DNA of 21,245 nucleotides from Candidatus Bathyarchaeota archaeon (GTDB lineage Archaea; Thermoproteota; Bathyarchaeia; TCS64), in the NCBI GenBank assembly GCA_014730055.1, contig WJIV01000033.1, positions 1 to 21,245 on the forward strand, written 5' to 3'. Made by a program: the position numbers and the translations under genes. Below, piece after piece: positions 1 through 7,282 of the stretch (the first letter of the stretch is position 1; each line of letters starts with the position of its first letter). The notes under the pieces are model-generated. The model was not told where the DNA came from. It made no database searches and was given only the letters and a program-made list of their open reading frames with translations.

Positions 1-63
1 ACTGTTGTTGGAGACTTTGTGATGGGATGACCAGCTGTTAATCACCTGTAAACCGTATTTCAT
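1..63 (-). CDS. possible 5' end of a leftward gene, cut by the window edge
   Basis: On the minus strand an ATG at 63 opens a frame that stays open for all 21 codons to the left edge, beginning MKYGLQVINSWSS. A TATA-like GTAAAAATAC lies about 27 nt upstream (84-93, minus strand), the spacing expected for a leaderless archaeal gene, and the next gene diverges from it. An MKYGL-type opening is seen in several families, including luciferase-like flavin oxidoreductases, but 21 residues are too few to assign one. The alternative is a rightward gene ending at 28-30, since frame 1 is open for nine codons up to a TGA there. Confidence 0.3.
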   Translation of the reverse strand, partial: MKYGLQVINSWSSHHKVSNNS

Positions 64-160
64 CGTTGAGGATCGTATATACTAGTATTTTTACTTTTCA
101 GGGTTTTCGGGAATGTTTAAATCGATTGATAAAGTCACTAGGGAAATCCAGTGATACATC
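64..160. promoter_or_regulatory. divergent promoter region before the first MFS gene
   Basis: On the plus strand a TTTAAA box at about 116-121 lies some 42 nt before the TTG at 161. The predicted transcript start near 143 leaves a short leader containing AGTGAT (150-155), a partial match to the archaeal ribosome binding site, five bases before the TTG. On the minus strand an A/T box at 84-93 suits a leftward leaderless gene. A perfect 10-bp palindrome ATACTAGTAT spans 79-88 between the two and could be an operator. All of this is by pattern only. Confidence 0.35.
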
Positions 161-1450
161 TTGTCCGAGCAGTTGGCAGAACCACAATCTCAGTCACTTC
201 GCAGTCTTTTCAAAGGTAACATCCTAATCCTAACAGTAAGCAGGGTCCTATGGAGTATGAGTGATGCTCTCGTACTGCCTTATCTGAGCCTTTATATCTT
301 GGCACTTGGCGGTGATAAACCAACTATTGGCTGGGTAAACGCCATGGGAAGTCTAGCCGCGTGTTTGCTTTACCCTATCGGTGGATATATAGCTGATAAA
401 TCAGGTAGAGCAAAATTCGTCGGATTATCGACATTATTCTATGTGTCTAGTTTCCTCATATTCTCCTTCGCACCAAGCTGGCAGTGGATAGCATTTGCAG
501 TAACATACCAGAACATTGTCCTGTTCTATATGCCAGCCCTCAACGCCATAATGGCCGACAGCATACCCCCTGGGACTAGGGGCAGATTATATGCACTTAC
601 AATTGCGATACCGAATGCAGTGAGGATATTCACACCATACATAGGCGGGCTACTCATCGCGAGGATGGGGCTTGTACCTGCTATGAAGAGAGGTTATTTA
701 TTCAGCTTCGGCATGGGCCTGGTGGTAGCTTTCCTGAGACTAAGATATCTAAAGGAGACAATTCCTGATGCCGAGGGTATAGGAAGAAATGTCCTCAAGA
801 TACTGTTTGAGGGATATAGAAATGTGTTTGGAAGCGTACGCTGGACTTTCCAGAATATTCCAGGTTACGCAATTGTAAGTATGTTAATGGCCTTCATGGG
901 AAGTATTATTCTTCCCTTCTGGGTCGTATATGCAACCGAGATAATACAGATAACCGAGTACCAGTGGGGGGTCATAATGCTATGGGCAGGGCTAGTCAAG
1001 ACAGTACTTAGTTTCTTCATAGGAGGTATAGTTGATAGAGTGGGTAGCAAGAAGTGCTTCCTAATTACTTATGCCATTGCAATCCCGGGGATGTACCTCT
1101 TCACACGAGTTCCTGGATTCTGGTCCACCATGGCGCTCTACATAATGCTGGTGGTTAGTAGCGCATTCATGTGGATAGCGTCCAGTGTTTATTTGGCAGA
1201 CAGCATTCCCCGGGAGACGCGGGGAAGAGTTATGGCAGGTTTAGGCAGTGGTATGAGCACGGGTGTAGTCGGAGGGGGGTATGCCTCCGGGTTCCTCGTC
1301 TTCATACCTATGACCCTGGGGAACCTTCTTGGAGGATACATATACGATGCAAACGCCGCATATCCATGGATAATACAATCAATCATGCTCATGGTCGGGC
1401 TTATACTCACAGTTGTACTGCTTAAGGACCCAGAAAAGATTCAGGTATAA
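161..1450 (+). CDS. MFS transporter, paralogue 1 of the left tandem pair
   Basis: This is a 429-residue integral membrane protein with about a dozen hydrophobic segments, the usual size for a major facilitator superfamily secondary transporter. The loop between segments 2 and 3 carries the MFS motif A as GGYIADKSGRAK (residues 74-85), and the second half has the related GGIVDRVGSKK. A TGA in frame at 152 rules out an earlier start, so TTG at 161 is the first possible one, with AGTGAT just before it. The next gene is a clear paralogue, sharing NAIMADSIP, YIGGL and the SIPR..RGRVM stretch. A glycine-rich GGGYASGFLVF before the last helices is shared in altered form by all four related MFS proteins of the window. 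The substrate cannot be read from sequence; multidrug or metabolite export are both possible. Confidence 0.9.
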   Translation: MSEQLAEPQSQSLRSLFKGNILILTVSRVLWSMSDALVLPYLSLYILALGGDKPTIGWVNAMGSLAACLLYPIGGYIADKSGRAKFVGLSTLFYVSSFLIFSFAPSWQWIAFAVTYQNIVLFYMPALNAIMADSIPPGTRGRLYALTIAIPNAVRIFTPYIGGLLIARMGLVPAMKRGYLFSFGMGLVVAFLRLRYLKETIPDAEGIGRNVLKILFEGYRNVFGSVRWTFQNIPGYAIVSMLMAFMGSIILPFWVVYATEIIQITEYQWGVIMLWAGLVKTVLSFFIGGIVDRVGSKKCFLITYAIAIPGMYLFTRVPGFWSTMALYIMLVVSSAFMWIASSVYLADSIPRETRGRVMAGLGSGMSTGVVGGGYASGFLVFIPMTLGNLLGGYIYDANAAYPWIIQSIMLMVGLILTVVLLKDPEKIQV

Positions 1451-1482
1451 TTTTATCTATATTATTTATTGATTATATTTAC

Positions 1483-1495
1483 GGAAAGTTTAACC
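1483..1495 (+). promoter_or_regulatory. TATA-like box before the second MFS gene
   Basis: GGAAAG (a purine-rich BRE-like element) is followed by TTTAA centred near 1491, about 36 nt before the TTG start at 1527. This puts a transcript start near 1517 and a leader of roughly ten bases, so the second MFS gene may have its own promoter as well as read-through from the first. Confidence 0.35.
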
Positions 1496-1526
1496 ATTAG
1501 GACATATTACTTGTTTGATTAGCTAA

Positions 1527-2801
1527 TTGAAAAACGTCTCCTCCACAGAGAGAGAAATCATACCCCGAAATGTTATGGTGCTTACTCTTAGCAGGGTGTT
1601 CTGGAGCACGTCAGACTCAAGCATTGACAGTTATCTCCCACTCTTCATGACGGCTATGGGGGCATCTCCCTCAATAATCGGCCTTATCACAGCCCTGGGA
1701 AGCTTCGGAGCCATGCTCCTCTACCCTGTCGGCGGCTATATCGCGGATAAATCAGGAAGGGTTAAGCTTGTAGCCTACAGCACCCTTCTATATGTTTCAA
1801 GCTTCATAATATACCTCCTCGCTCCTAACTGGCAGTGGGTCGCCGTTGCATCCATTTACCAAAGTATGGTACTGTTCTATCTCCCTGCGATGAACGCCAT
1901 TATGGCGGATAGCATACCAGTAAACGAAAGGGGACGTCTCTATGCTTTCAACTTCGCTCTGCCAAATCTTGTCCGTATCCTTAGCCCATATATCGGTGGC
2001 CTGTTCATAGCCCAATTTGAATTAATACCCGCTATGAGGATCGGGTTCATAATAAGCTTCGTAATAGGCCTTATAGTTGCGGGAATGCGCCTTCTCTACC
2101 TCAATGAGACCATAACGCAGATTGAGAAGATTAGCTGGAACCCCCTGAAACTCTTTCCGGCTGCCTATAAGGACATGTTCGAGAGCCTAAAATGGGTTGA
2201 GAGGAACATTCGAAGCTATGCTGTTTTAAGCATACTTATGGCCTTCCTTAGCAGCATGATCCTGACATTCTGGCCTATTTACGCAGTTCGCCATTTAGGT
2301 ATCAAGGAATACCTCTTCGGGGCTATATTACTCTGGAGTGGCGTTGCTAGGGCAGTTCTCAGTTTCTTTATAGGTGAGATCGTGGACCGTATAGGATCAA
2401 GAAAGTGCTTCCTAATAGGATTCATGACCGCAATTCCGAGTATGTATGTCTTCACATTAGCTAAGGGCTTCTGGATGGCACTACCCATATACACACTGAT
2501 CGTAATAAGTAGCGTTTTCATCTGGATATCATCCCAGGTATACTTGGCGAACAGCATACCAAGACGTAACAGGGGAAGGGTAATGGCCAGCTTGGGAAGC
2601 GGGATGATGATAGGAGTATCAGGTATAGGGTTCCCCAGCGGTTTCCTGATCTTTTTACCTAGGATTTTTGGAAGCCTCATGGGAGGAATAATTTATGATC
2701 TTGACCCGGTCCTACCATGGATTATTCAGACAATTTTCCTAGTTTTTGGCCTAGTTTACACATATTTCATGGTCCATGATCCAGTGGAAGCCTACGAGTG
2801 A
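1527..2801 (+). CDS. MFS transporter, paralogue 2 of the left tandem pair
   Basis: A 424-residue MFS membrane protein that aligns by eye along its whole length with the gene before it. Both share the N-terminal pattern N..(L/V)T(V/L)SRV.WS.SD, motif A as GGYIADKSGRVK, NAIMADSIP in segment 4-5, FIGEIVDRIGSRKCFL in the second half, and SIPRRNRGRVMASLGSG near the end. The TTG start follows an in-frame TAA at 1524, so nothing earlier is possible. The next methionine (codon 17) would remove the conserved segment-1 start, so TTG is preferred. No good ribosome binding site is visible. The 76-bp gap and same strand suggest tandem duplication and possible co-transcription. Substrate unknown. Confidence 0.9.
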   Translation: MKNVSSTEREIIPRNVMVLTLSRVFWSTSDSSIDSYLPLFMTAMGASPSIIGLITALGSFGAMLLYPVGGYIADKSGRVKLVAYSTLLYVSSFIIYLLAPNWQWVAVASIYQSMVLFYLPAMNAIMADSIPVNERGRLYAFNFALPNLVRILSPYIGGLFIAQFELIPAMRIGFIISFVIGLIVAGMRLLYLNETITQIEKISWNPLKLFPAAYKDMFESLKWVERNIRSYAVLSILMAFLSSMILTFWPIYAVRHLGIKEYLFGAILLWSGVARAVLSFFIGEIVDRIGSRKCFLIGFMTAIPSMYVFTLAKGFWMALPIYTLIVISSVFIWISSQVYLANSIPRRNRGRVMASLGSGMMIGVSGIGFPSGFLIFLPRIFGSLMGGIIYDLDPVLPWIIQTIFLVFGLVYTYFMVHDPVEAYE

Positions 2802-2934
2802 AATTTATATAATAATAAAAATAATTTCTACTTAATCAGAAATCCAATGCATTGATTTATTTCATCCTCATACAATCAGGAACTTTTCTAGAAATTAATT
2901 TGAATTCTCTGGATAGAATCGAATTGTCAATTTT

Positions 2935-3729
2935 TCAGCTCTTTTTCTTTGCAATAGATAGGATGCTTAGATATGGTCTTACAATAGCTCCATTATAGTT
3001 GGTATCTATGATTTCCCTTATTCCTTCGTAAAGCTCTATTTTTCTATTTTTTTCTAAGCTAATATGATCTGAGTATGTCTCAAGTAATTTCAGATACTCT
3101 ATAGAGGAATAATGACGTTCCCAAGGGTATCTCCTAACCTCAAAGTCTTCAAATAGAAGAAAAGGATCCATTCTATCTCGAAGGTTTTTGATTTTCTCCT
3201 CAGTGCTTGGACCTTCACGGGGATTTCCCCATTCTGGAACAACTTTCTGATAAGCTCTCTGTACATCTACAAAAAATCCAGTATACGGCGTGGGATGAAG
3301 GTTCCAGAAAAGGGCAATATACCCATTATTCTTTAGTATTTGAGCTGCCTTCGAAAAACCAATTTCTGGATTTATCCAGTGGAATGCAGTAGCTGATATT
3401 AATAGGTCAATTTTCTCATTCTCAGAAATCCAATTCTCAAATGATATATTTCTGAATTTTACGTTTTTATATTTGCTTAATTTGTGCTTGGCGATGTTAA
3501 GTAAATTTTTCCCGATATCTAGGCATAGCATTTCATATCCTTTCTGAGCAAAGGGTAATGTAGCCTGGCCTGAACCACAGCCAATTTCAATTATTTTTCC
3601 ATTCCTTGGGATACCTGATAATGTAATTATATCTCGGATTAGTTCATCTGGATACCCTGGTCTTATCTCATCGTAGTATCTGGCAGATCTATCAAATTCT
3701 TCACGGAGAGCAATATTTCTCGGATTCAC
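2935..3729 (-). CDS. class I SAM-dependent methyltransferase
   Basis: A 264-residue soluble protein. It opens with FDRSARYYDEIRPGYP, typical of the YcgJ/ubiE-like methyltransferases, followed by SAM motif I IIEIGCGSGQAT (residues 46-57), an acidic residue ending strand 2 (LDIG, 70-73) and the ATAFHWIN motif near 113-120 after strand 4. The family transfers a methyl group from S-adenosylmethionine to small molecules; the substrate cannot be told here. The start is GTG at 3729, with a TATA-like GTATAAATG on the minus strand about 30 nt upstream. Base composition is clearly more A/T-rich than its neighbours, with heavy AAA, ATA and TTT use, which may mean horizontal acquisition. It stands alone, convergent with the MFS pair and divergent from the aldo/keto reductase. 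Confidence 0.88.
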   Translation of the reverse strand: MNPRNIALREEFDRSARYYDEIRPGYPDELIRDIITLSGIPRNGKIIEIGCGSGQATLPFAQKGYEMLCLDIGKNLLNIAKHKLSKYKNVKFRNISFENWISENEKIDLLISATAFHWINPEIGFSKAAQILKNNGYIALFWNLHPTPYTGFFVDVQRAYQKVVPEWGNPREGPSTEEKIKNLRDRMDPFLLFEDFEVRRYPWERHYSSIEYLKLLETYSDHISLEKNRKIELYEGIREIIDTNYNGAIVRPYLSILSIAKKKS

Positions 3730-3754
3730 TGATATTATTTACACTATTAAGTTT

Positions 3755-3763
3755 CATTTATAC
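3755..3763 (-). promoter_or_regulatory. TATA-like box of the methyltransferase gene
   Basis: GTATAAATG on the minus strand is centred about 30 nt before the GTG start, predicting a nearly leaderless transcript. The 177-bp intergenic region is A/T-rich and also holds the promoter of the divergent aldo/keto reductase. Confidence 0.4.
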
Positions 3764-3856
3764 CTGATGTTTTCCATTGAATGTTTTTTAAAACACTATC
3801 AAATTGATATCTATTGAAGATCCACTATTCTTTAAACAAATCTTGGAAACTTCCAC

Positions 3857-3897
3857 TTAGAAATTTTTATGAGTAGGCATCCAAGTAAATTGAGGTG
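3857..3897 (+). promoter_or_regulatory. promoter and ribosome binding site of the aldo/keto reductase
   Basis: TTAGAAA (BRE-like) runs into TTTTTATG (TATA-like, centre about 3867). Some 25 nt later comes GAGGTG (3892-3897), which matches the archaeal 16S 3' end and lies nine bases before the ATG at 3907. The predicted transcript start falls close to the GAGGTG, so one of the two signals may be the decisive one. Confidence 0.4.
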
Positions 3898-3906
3898 TAT
3901 TAAAAA

Positions 3907-4725
3907 ATGGTACTAAAAACTCCCCTCACCGATACAGGTTTCTATGTATCTAGACTATGTTTCGGGACCGAGCCCTTCACATTCAAGAAGGGCCCTAAAG
4001 GAGCAAAAATCCAGGGAGATATAGATCCAAAGGAGGGAGGAAGAAAATTAAAACAAGCTTTTGATCTGGGGGTAAACTTCTGGGATACAAGTGATGATTA
4101 TGGAACTCATCCTCATGTTGCCGAAGGGTTGAGACTGGTAGCACGGGATGAGGTCGCGGTAGCAGACAAGACAAATACACTATCATATAATGATGGTTGG
4201 CGTGCCCTCGACTTGGCATTAGATGACCTCGGTACCGATTATATCGACATTATGTTTCTTCACATCGTGCCCCCTGTTGGTTCAAATAGAAAAGACAGTC
4301 AGGGAAATCCCTACTACTCTGGAACTTTGGAGGAGAGAAAGGGCACCCTTAAGGCTTTTTTGGAGGCAAAGGAATCTGGGGTTATAAGAGCCATAGCACT
4401 CTCAACCCACAGCACGAAGGTAGTTAGACAGGTAGCCTCTGAGCCAGATATTGATGTGGTATGTACGACGCTTAACAAGGCTCAGGGTTTTATCGATGAT
4501 GGTTCTTTAGAGGAGCATATTGATGCTATTAAGCAGGTCAAGGAGTCTGGGAAATTTGTTTATGTGATAAAGCTGTTGAATGCGGGCAGGCTTAGGTATG
4601 ATGCAGAAGACGCAATAAGATATGCTTACCAGTTCCATGACTTTGTTGACGCTTGGAACATAGGTATGTACGGTCCTGAGGATGTCAAGAAGAACCTTGC
4701 CCTTATGGAACAGGTAATAAGATAA
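3907..4725 (+). CDS. aldo/keto reductase family oxidoreductase
   Basis: A 272-residue soluble TIM-barrel enzyme of the NAD(P)H-dependent aldo/keto reductase superfamily. All four catalytic residues can be placed: Asp60 and Tyr65 in FWDTSDDYG, Lys88 in VADKTN and His119 in MFLHIV. Members reduce aldehydes and ketones or oxidise the alcohols. It is somewhat shorter than the usual 300-330 residues, and the C-terminal cofactor loop is compact (MYGPEDVKKNL). The variants with Cys-rich ferredoxin-like tails are not represented, as there is no cysteine cluster. The ATG is supported by GAGGTG nine bases upstream. The next gene on the strand is an MFS transporter 70 bp downstream with its own TATA-like box. 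Physiological substrate unknown. Confidence 0.9.
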   Translation: MVLKTPLTDTGFYVSRLCFGTEPFTFKKGPKGAKIQGDIDPKEGGRKLKQAFDLGVNFWDTSDDYGTHPHVAEGLRLVARDEVAVADKTNTLSYNDGWRALDLALDDLGTDYIDIMFLHIVPPVGSNRKDSQGNPYYSGTLEERKGTLKAFLEAKESGVIRAIALSTHSTKVVRQVASEPDIDVVCTTLNKAQGFIDDGSLEEHIDAIKQVKESGKFVYVIKLLNAGRLRYDAEDAIRYAYQFHDFVDAWNIGMYGPEDVKKNLALMEQVIR

Positions 4726-4756
4726 GAAACTAATTAGGGCAATTCCATTTTCCGGC

Positions 4757-4767
4757 TCACTTAAATG
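4757..4767 (+). promoter_or_regulatory. TATA-like box before the third MFS gene
   Basis: CACTTAAATGA is centred about 34 nt upstream of the ATG at 4796, giving a predicted leader of some 6-8 bases. No ribosome binding site is visible, which fits near-leaderless initiation. Confidence 0.35.
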
Positions 4768-4795
4768 ATGGGCCAGTGACTTCCTTCAGTAATTC

Positions 4796-5992
4796 ATGAG
4801 CAGGCTAATCAAATATCTAGCCCTTGAGGGAAATATACGTATACTGGCAGCCCAGACACTGTTAAGCCAGATAGGATTTGGCATGTTTTATGTTATCTGG
4901 CAGCCGTACCTCCTTAGCACAGGTATAGGTCTGCCTGAACTCGGTTTAATCCAGACCCTTATTAACTTCAGCACGGGCCTGGGGCTCCTTACCTGGGGAT
5001 ACCTTAGCGACAGGCTAGGAAGAAAACCGGTCATCATAGCTAGTAACGCCTTCAGGATTGTAGCAATTGTGGTTCTGATGATCTCCGGGCATCTAATTGC
5101 TCTGCTGACTTTTGGCTTCTTCATCGGTTTCACGGCGATGTTCATGATGGGGAACCCCGCTCGAAACGCGATCATAGCAGAATCAGTGGATAGCACAAAC
5201 AGGGCAACCGCTCTCAGTACACTTCTGACAATTAGTCAGGGCGTGAGTACCTTGATGGCCTCAGCGGGGGGATGGATAGCCACGGTAAAGGGCTATTCTC
5301 CTATCTTCTACATCGTCCTGATAACCGACCTAATCGGTATATCTTTACTGGTACTCTTTATTGAGGAAACACATAGTCCCGAGAAGTTTGAGAAAGAAGA
5401 AAAAACCTTTATGGAGAATGCAAGGTCTTTCTTTCTCCCTGAGAAAGAGAATCTTCTTTTATACACCATTATGTTGACCGGTGGGTTCAGTTATGGTGTG
5501 GCATACAACCTTTTCTACGGAGCTCTAACAGATTTCCAAGCGTTCACACCATTACAACTGGGATTCATGAGCACCTCGTTTAATCTGACCTGGGCCTTAG
5601 GCAGCATACCTCTCGGGAAGCTAAGTGATAGATGGAGCAGGAAAAAGATGCTCATGGGCAGCATGATGATGGCAATGATAACTGTTCTAGGTTTCATCTT
5701 TTCTTGGAGGCCTGAAATTTTTATCCTGTTTAACGCTGTCAGTGCCTTGGATATCTGTTTCTGGCTGCCCAGTTGGACAAGCCTAGTAAGTGAAAAGGTC
5801 CCGCCTGAGAAAAGGAGCAGTCTGCTGGGTAAACTAGATGCCTATGGTAGGATAGGTTCACTGCCAGCGAGTTTGATAGCAGGATTTTTACTTGAGAGAT
5901 ATGGGTTTTATTTTCCTCTTTACGTCCAAGTCATTGGCTTATTGTTTAGCTCGTATCAAATACTTCAGATCAAGGAGCCAAAAAGGCAATGA
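4796..5992 (+). CDS. MFS transporter of a different subfamily
   Basis: A 398-residue MFS membrane protein with about twelve hydrophobic segments. Motif A is present in both halves, as GYLSDRLGRKP and GKLSDRWSRKK. It lacks the conserved openings and glycine-rich C-terminal signature of the other four MFS proteins here and is some 30-40 residues shorter, so it belongs to another branch, most like multidrug or sugar-efflux types. A charged cytoplasmic loop (about residues 190-210, EETHSPEKFEKEEKTF) links the two halves. Its last 23 bases overlap the 3' end of the convergent kinase gene. Substrate unknown. Confidence 0.9.
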   Translation: MSRLIKYLALEGNIRILAAQTLLSQIGFGMFYVIWQPYLLSTGIGLPELGLIQTLINFSTGLGLLTWGYLSDRLGRKPVIIASNAFRIVAIVVLMISGHLIALLTFGFFIGFTAMFMMGNPARNAIIAESVDSTNRATALSTLLTISQGVSTLMASAGGWIATVKGYSPIFYIVLITDLIGISLLVLFIEETHSPEKFEKEEKTFMENARSFFLPEKENLLLYTIMLTGGFSYGVAYNLFYGALTDFQAFTPLQLGFMSTSFNLTWALGSIPLGKLSDRWSRKKMLMGSMMMAMITVLGFIFSWRPEIFILFNAVSALDICFWLPSWTSLVSEKVPPEKRSSLLGKLDAYGRIGSLPASLIAGFLLERYGFYFPLYVQVIGLLFSSYQILQIKEPKRQ

Positions 5993-6536
5993 TTTTTCCA
6001 TGCAAGGGGCGTCGAGGTTGATTACCATTCATTATTTTCCATCCACCCATTGAGGTCAATTCCTTGGCTCTGTCTCTGACCTCATAGAGTTTGTCTAGGG
6101 ATTCAAATACCTCCTTACTCTCCTCTGACCTGTTTTCTATTCTTCTTAGCGCTTCTTCCGGGTTTATCTCTATAAATATCATATAATCACTTTTGGGTAC
6201 AAGTCTGTAGAAAAATAGGTACGCCATCTTGTGGAATGGGGCAGGAAGATATGCCGTCCCTATAAGATACCTTACAAATACGATAAAGTCAGCTCTTTTC
6301 CATCTGTATAGGATTATGCTTCTTATAACATCCAGCATATAGAACAGGCTTGCAGCTATCCTGGCGCCCTTTCCTTCAACTCTGAGGTAACCTCTTCCTA
6401 ATCTACCGAAGAAATTATCCTCAGATGGATGTGTTCTTAGTATATAGCTGCGACCCTGCAGCGCTAATTTGCTGCATAGAAGCCTAGCTTGAGTGCTTTT
6501 ACCTGAGCCATCAAGGCCGTCTATAACTATGAACAG
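5970..6536 (-). CDS. thymidylate kinase-like protein with an apparent CTG start
   Basis: Translated from CTG at 6536 this is a 188-residue P-loop kinase opening (M)FIVIDGLDGSGKSTQ, the standard N-terminus of dTMP kinases. The P-loop covers residues 6-15. The usual DRY motif reads VRY at 88-90 (FIVFVRYLIGTAYLP), and a lid-like RRIENRSEE lies near 131-139. The family transfers phosphate from ATP to dTMP, but the DRY change leaves the substrate open. There is no ATG, GTG or TTG in frame before codon 67, and starting there would delete the P-loop. The codon just before CTG is the TGA of the upstream gene, so no earlier start exists. AGGAGG lies seven bases before the CTG. The 3' end overlaps the convergent MFS gene by 23 bp. 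Confidence 0.85.
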   Translation of the reverse strand: MFIVIDGLDGSGKSTQARLLCSKLALQGRSYILRTHPSEDNFFGRLGRGYLRVEGKGARIAASLFYMLDVIRSIILYRWKRADFIVFVRYLIGTAYLPAPFHKMAYLFFYRLVPKSDYMIFIEINPEEALRRIENRSEESKEVFESLDKLYEVRDRAKELTSMGGWKIMNGNQPRRPLHGKIIAFLAP

Positions 6537-7238
6537 TCAGGCTCCTCCTCCAAGGATAATAAATGTTAGAGCTCCCAATAGGGGTATGGAGATGTTATCA
6601 AATCCCTTAGGGCTAATAGCCTCAGCCAGTGTGGTTATCAAAGAAACCGACAGGATAGGAATTATCTGGCTCTTCAAACTGAATCCATAAATCGATGTAA
6701 AATAAACCATTCCTATCGATAATGAGATAAAGCTAGCCAAAAACATCCCAATACTGCCTTCCAAGCTCTTCTCCTCGAATACCTTGAATCTGTGTCTTCC
6801 TACGCTCTCCCCTACTATTGCAGCAGCGCTGTCTCCATAGGCCATGGGAAAAATCCCAGCGGCGACAATATAGGGCGTAATACCAAAGAAGAGCGCGAGA
6901 GCGCTGTAGCTTATAGCGTATAATATTAGACCTGTGTGGTGACCCTCCTCTGTTATGTCGGCTAAGTCCTTCATTCTTTTTCTTATTGAAACAAAAGGGC
7001 AGAAGGGAGAAGCTAGGAAAGTAACGATTACGAAGGGTGAGGCAACTAGAAAAGGGAAAATGTTGTCCGTAAAGAAGGGCATCATGAATGGTAGATTACC
7101 TATCATCGCGTGAAGGAACTTCCGACTCACCTTTCTTGAAGTAAAGGTGTCGTCGATCTTCCCGCTAAGAAAAATAAGGGCAGCTATGTAGGAATAGCAA
7201 GCAGCCATTACCACCATATTACCCTTAAGGCTCATCAA
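6537..7238 (-). CDS. CTP-dependent polyprenol/diacylglycerol kinase-like membrane protein (SEC59/DGK1 family)
   Basis: A 233-residue polytopic membrane protein with about seven hydrophobic segments. The family signature is complete: RKFLHAMIGNLP (residues 39-50, the R-K-x-x-H motif), YGDSAAAIVGESVGR (134-148), EKSLEGSIGMF (156-166) and EAISPKGFDNISIPLLGAL (206-224). Members include dolichol kinase, yeast CTP:diacylglycerol kinase and plant phytol kinase, so the likely reaction is CTP-dependent phosphorylation of a lipid alcohol in the membrane, perhaps recycling polyprenol or geranylgeraniol for archaeal lipid or glycosylation carriers. Two adjacent starts exist, TTG 7238 and ATG 7235; the ATG is preferred. 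A TATA-like box lies about 30 nt upstream. The stop codon abuts the kinase gene, indicating an operon. Confidence 0.82.
   Translation of the reverse strand: MMSLKGNMVVMAACYSYIAALIFLSGKIDDTFTSRKVSRKFLHAMIGNLPFMMPFFTDNIFPFLVASPFVIVTFLASPFCPFVSIRKRMKDLADITEEGHHTGLILYAISYSALALFFGITPYIVAAGIFPMAYGDSAAAIVGESVGRHRFKVFEEKSLEGSIGMFLASFISLSIGMVYFTSIYGFSLKSQIIPILSVSLITTLAEAISPKGFDNISIPLLGALTFIILGGGA
6542..6551 (-). promoter_or_regulatory. strong ribosome binding site inside the upstream gene, serving the CTG start
   Basis: The minus strand reads GGAGGAGGAG here, within the last glycine codons of the upstream membrane protein. AGGAGG at 6549-6544 sits seven bases before the CTG at 6536, exactly the spacing seen between AGGAGG and ATG for the serine dehydratase alpha gene at 11858. 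This supports coupled re-initiation at CTG right after the upstream TGA. Confidence 0.65.
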
Positions 7239-7261
7239 GATTCAAGGAAATAAGTTCTTGA

Positions 7262-7270
7262 AATATAAAA
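7262..7270 (-). promoter_or_regulatory. TATA-like box of the lipid kinase-like gene
   Basis: TTTTATATT on the minus strand is centred about 31 nt before the ATG at 7235 and 28 nt before the TTG at 7238, predicting a leaderless or nearly leaderless transcript for the two-kinase operon. Confidence 0.45.
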
Positions 7271-7282
7271 ACTTCAATATAG

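Noticed and set aside
1..30. Nine-codon tail of a rightward gene ending at TGA 28-30
   Set aside because: Too short to judge, and the divergent minus-strand reading has a fitting promoter. Kept only as an alternative.
14..50. Possible C/D box RNA (TGATGG, GATGACC) near the left edge
   Set aside because: No properly spaced D box CUGA or terminal stem; probably chance.
6339..6536. Reading the kinase as starting at ATG 6338 with the upstream part as non-coding
   Set aside because: The 66 codons before that ATG encode the P-loop and continue the family sequence without a stop, so the short version would be inactive.
6493..6690. 65-codon plus-strand frame over the kinase junction
   Set aside because: It is the antisense shadow of two well-supported minus-strand genes with full family motifs.
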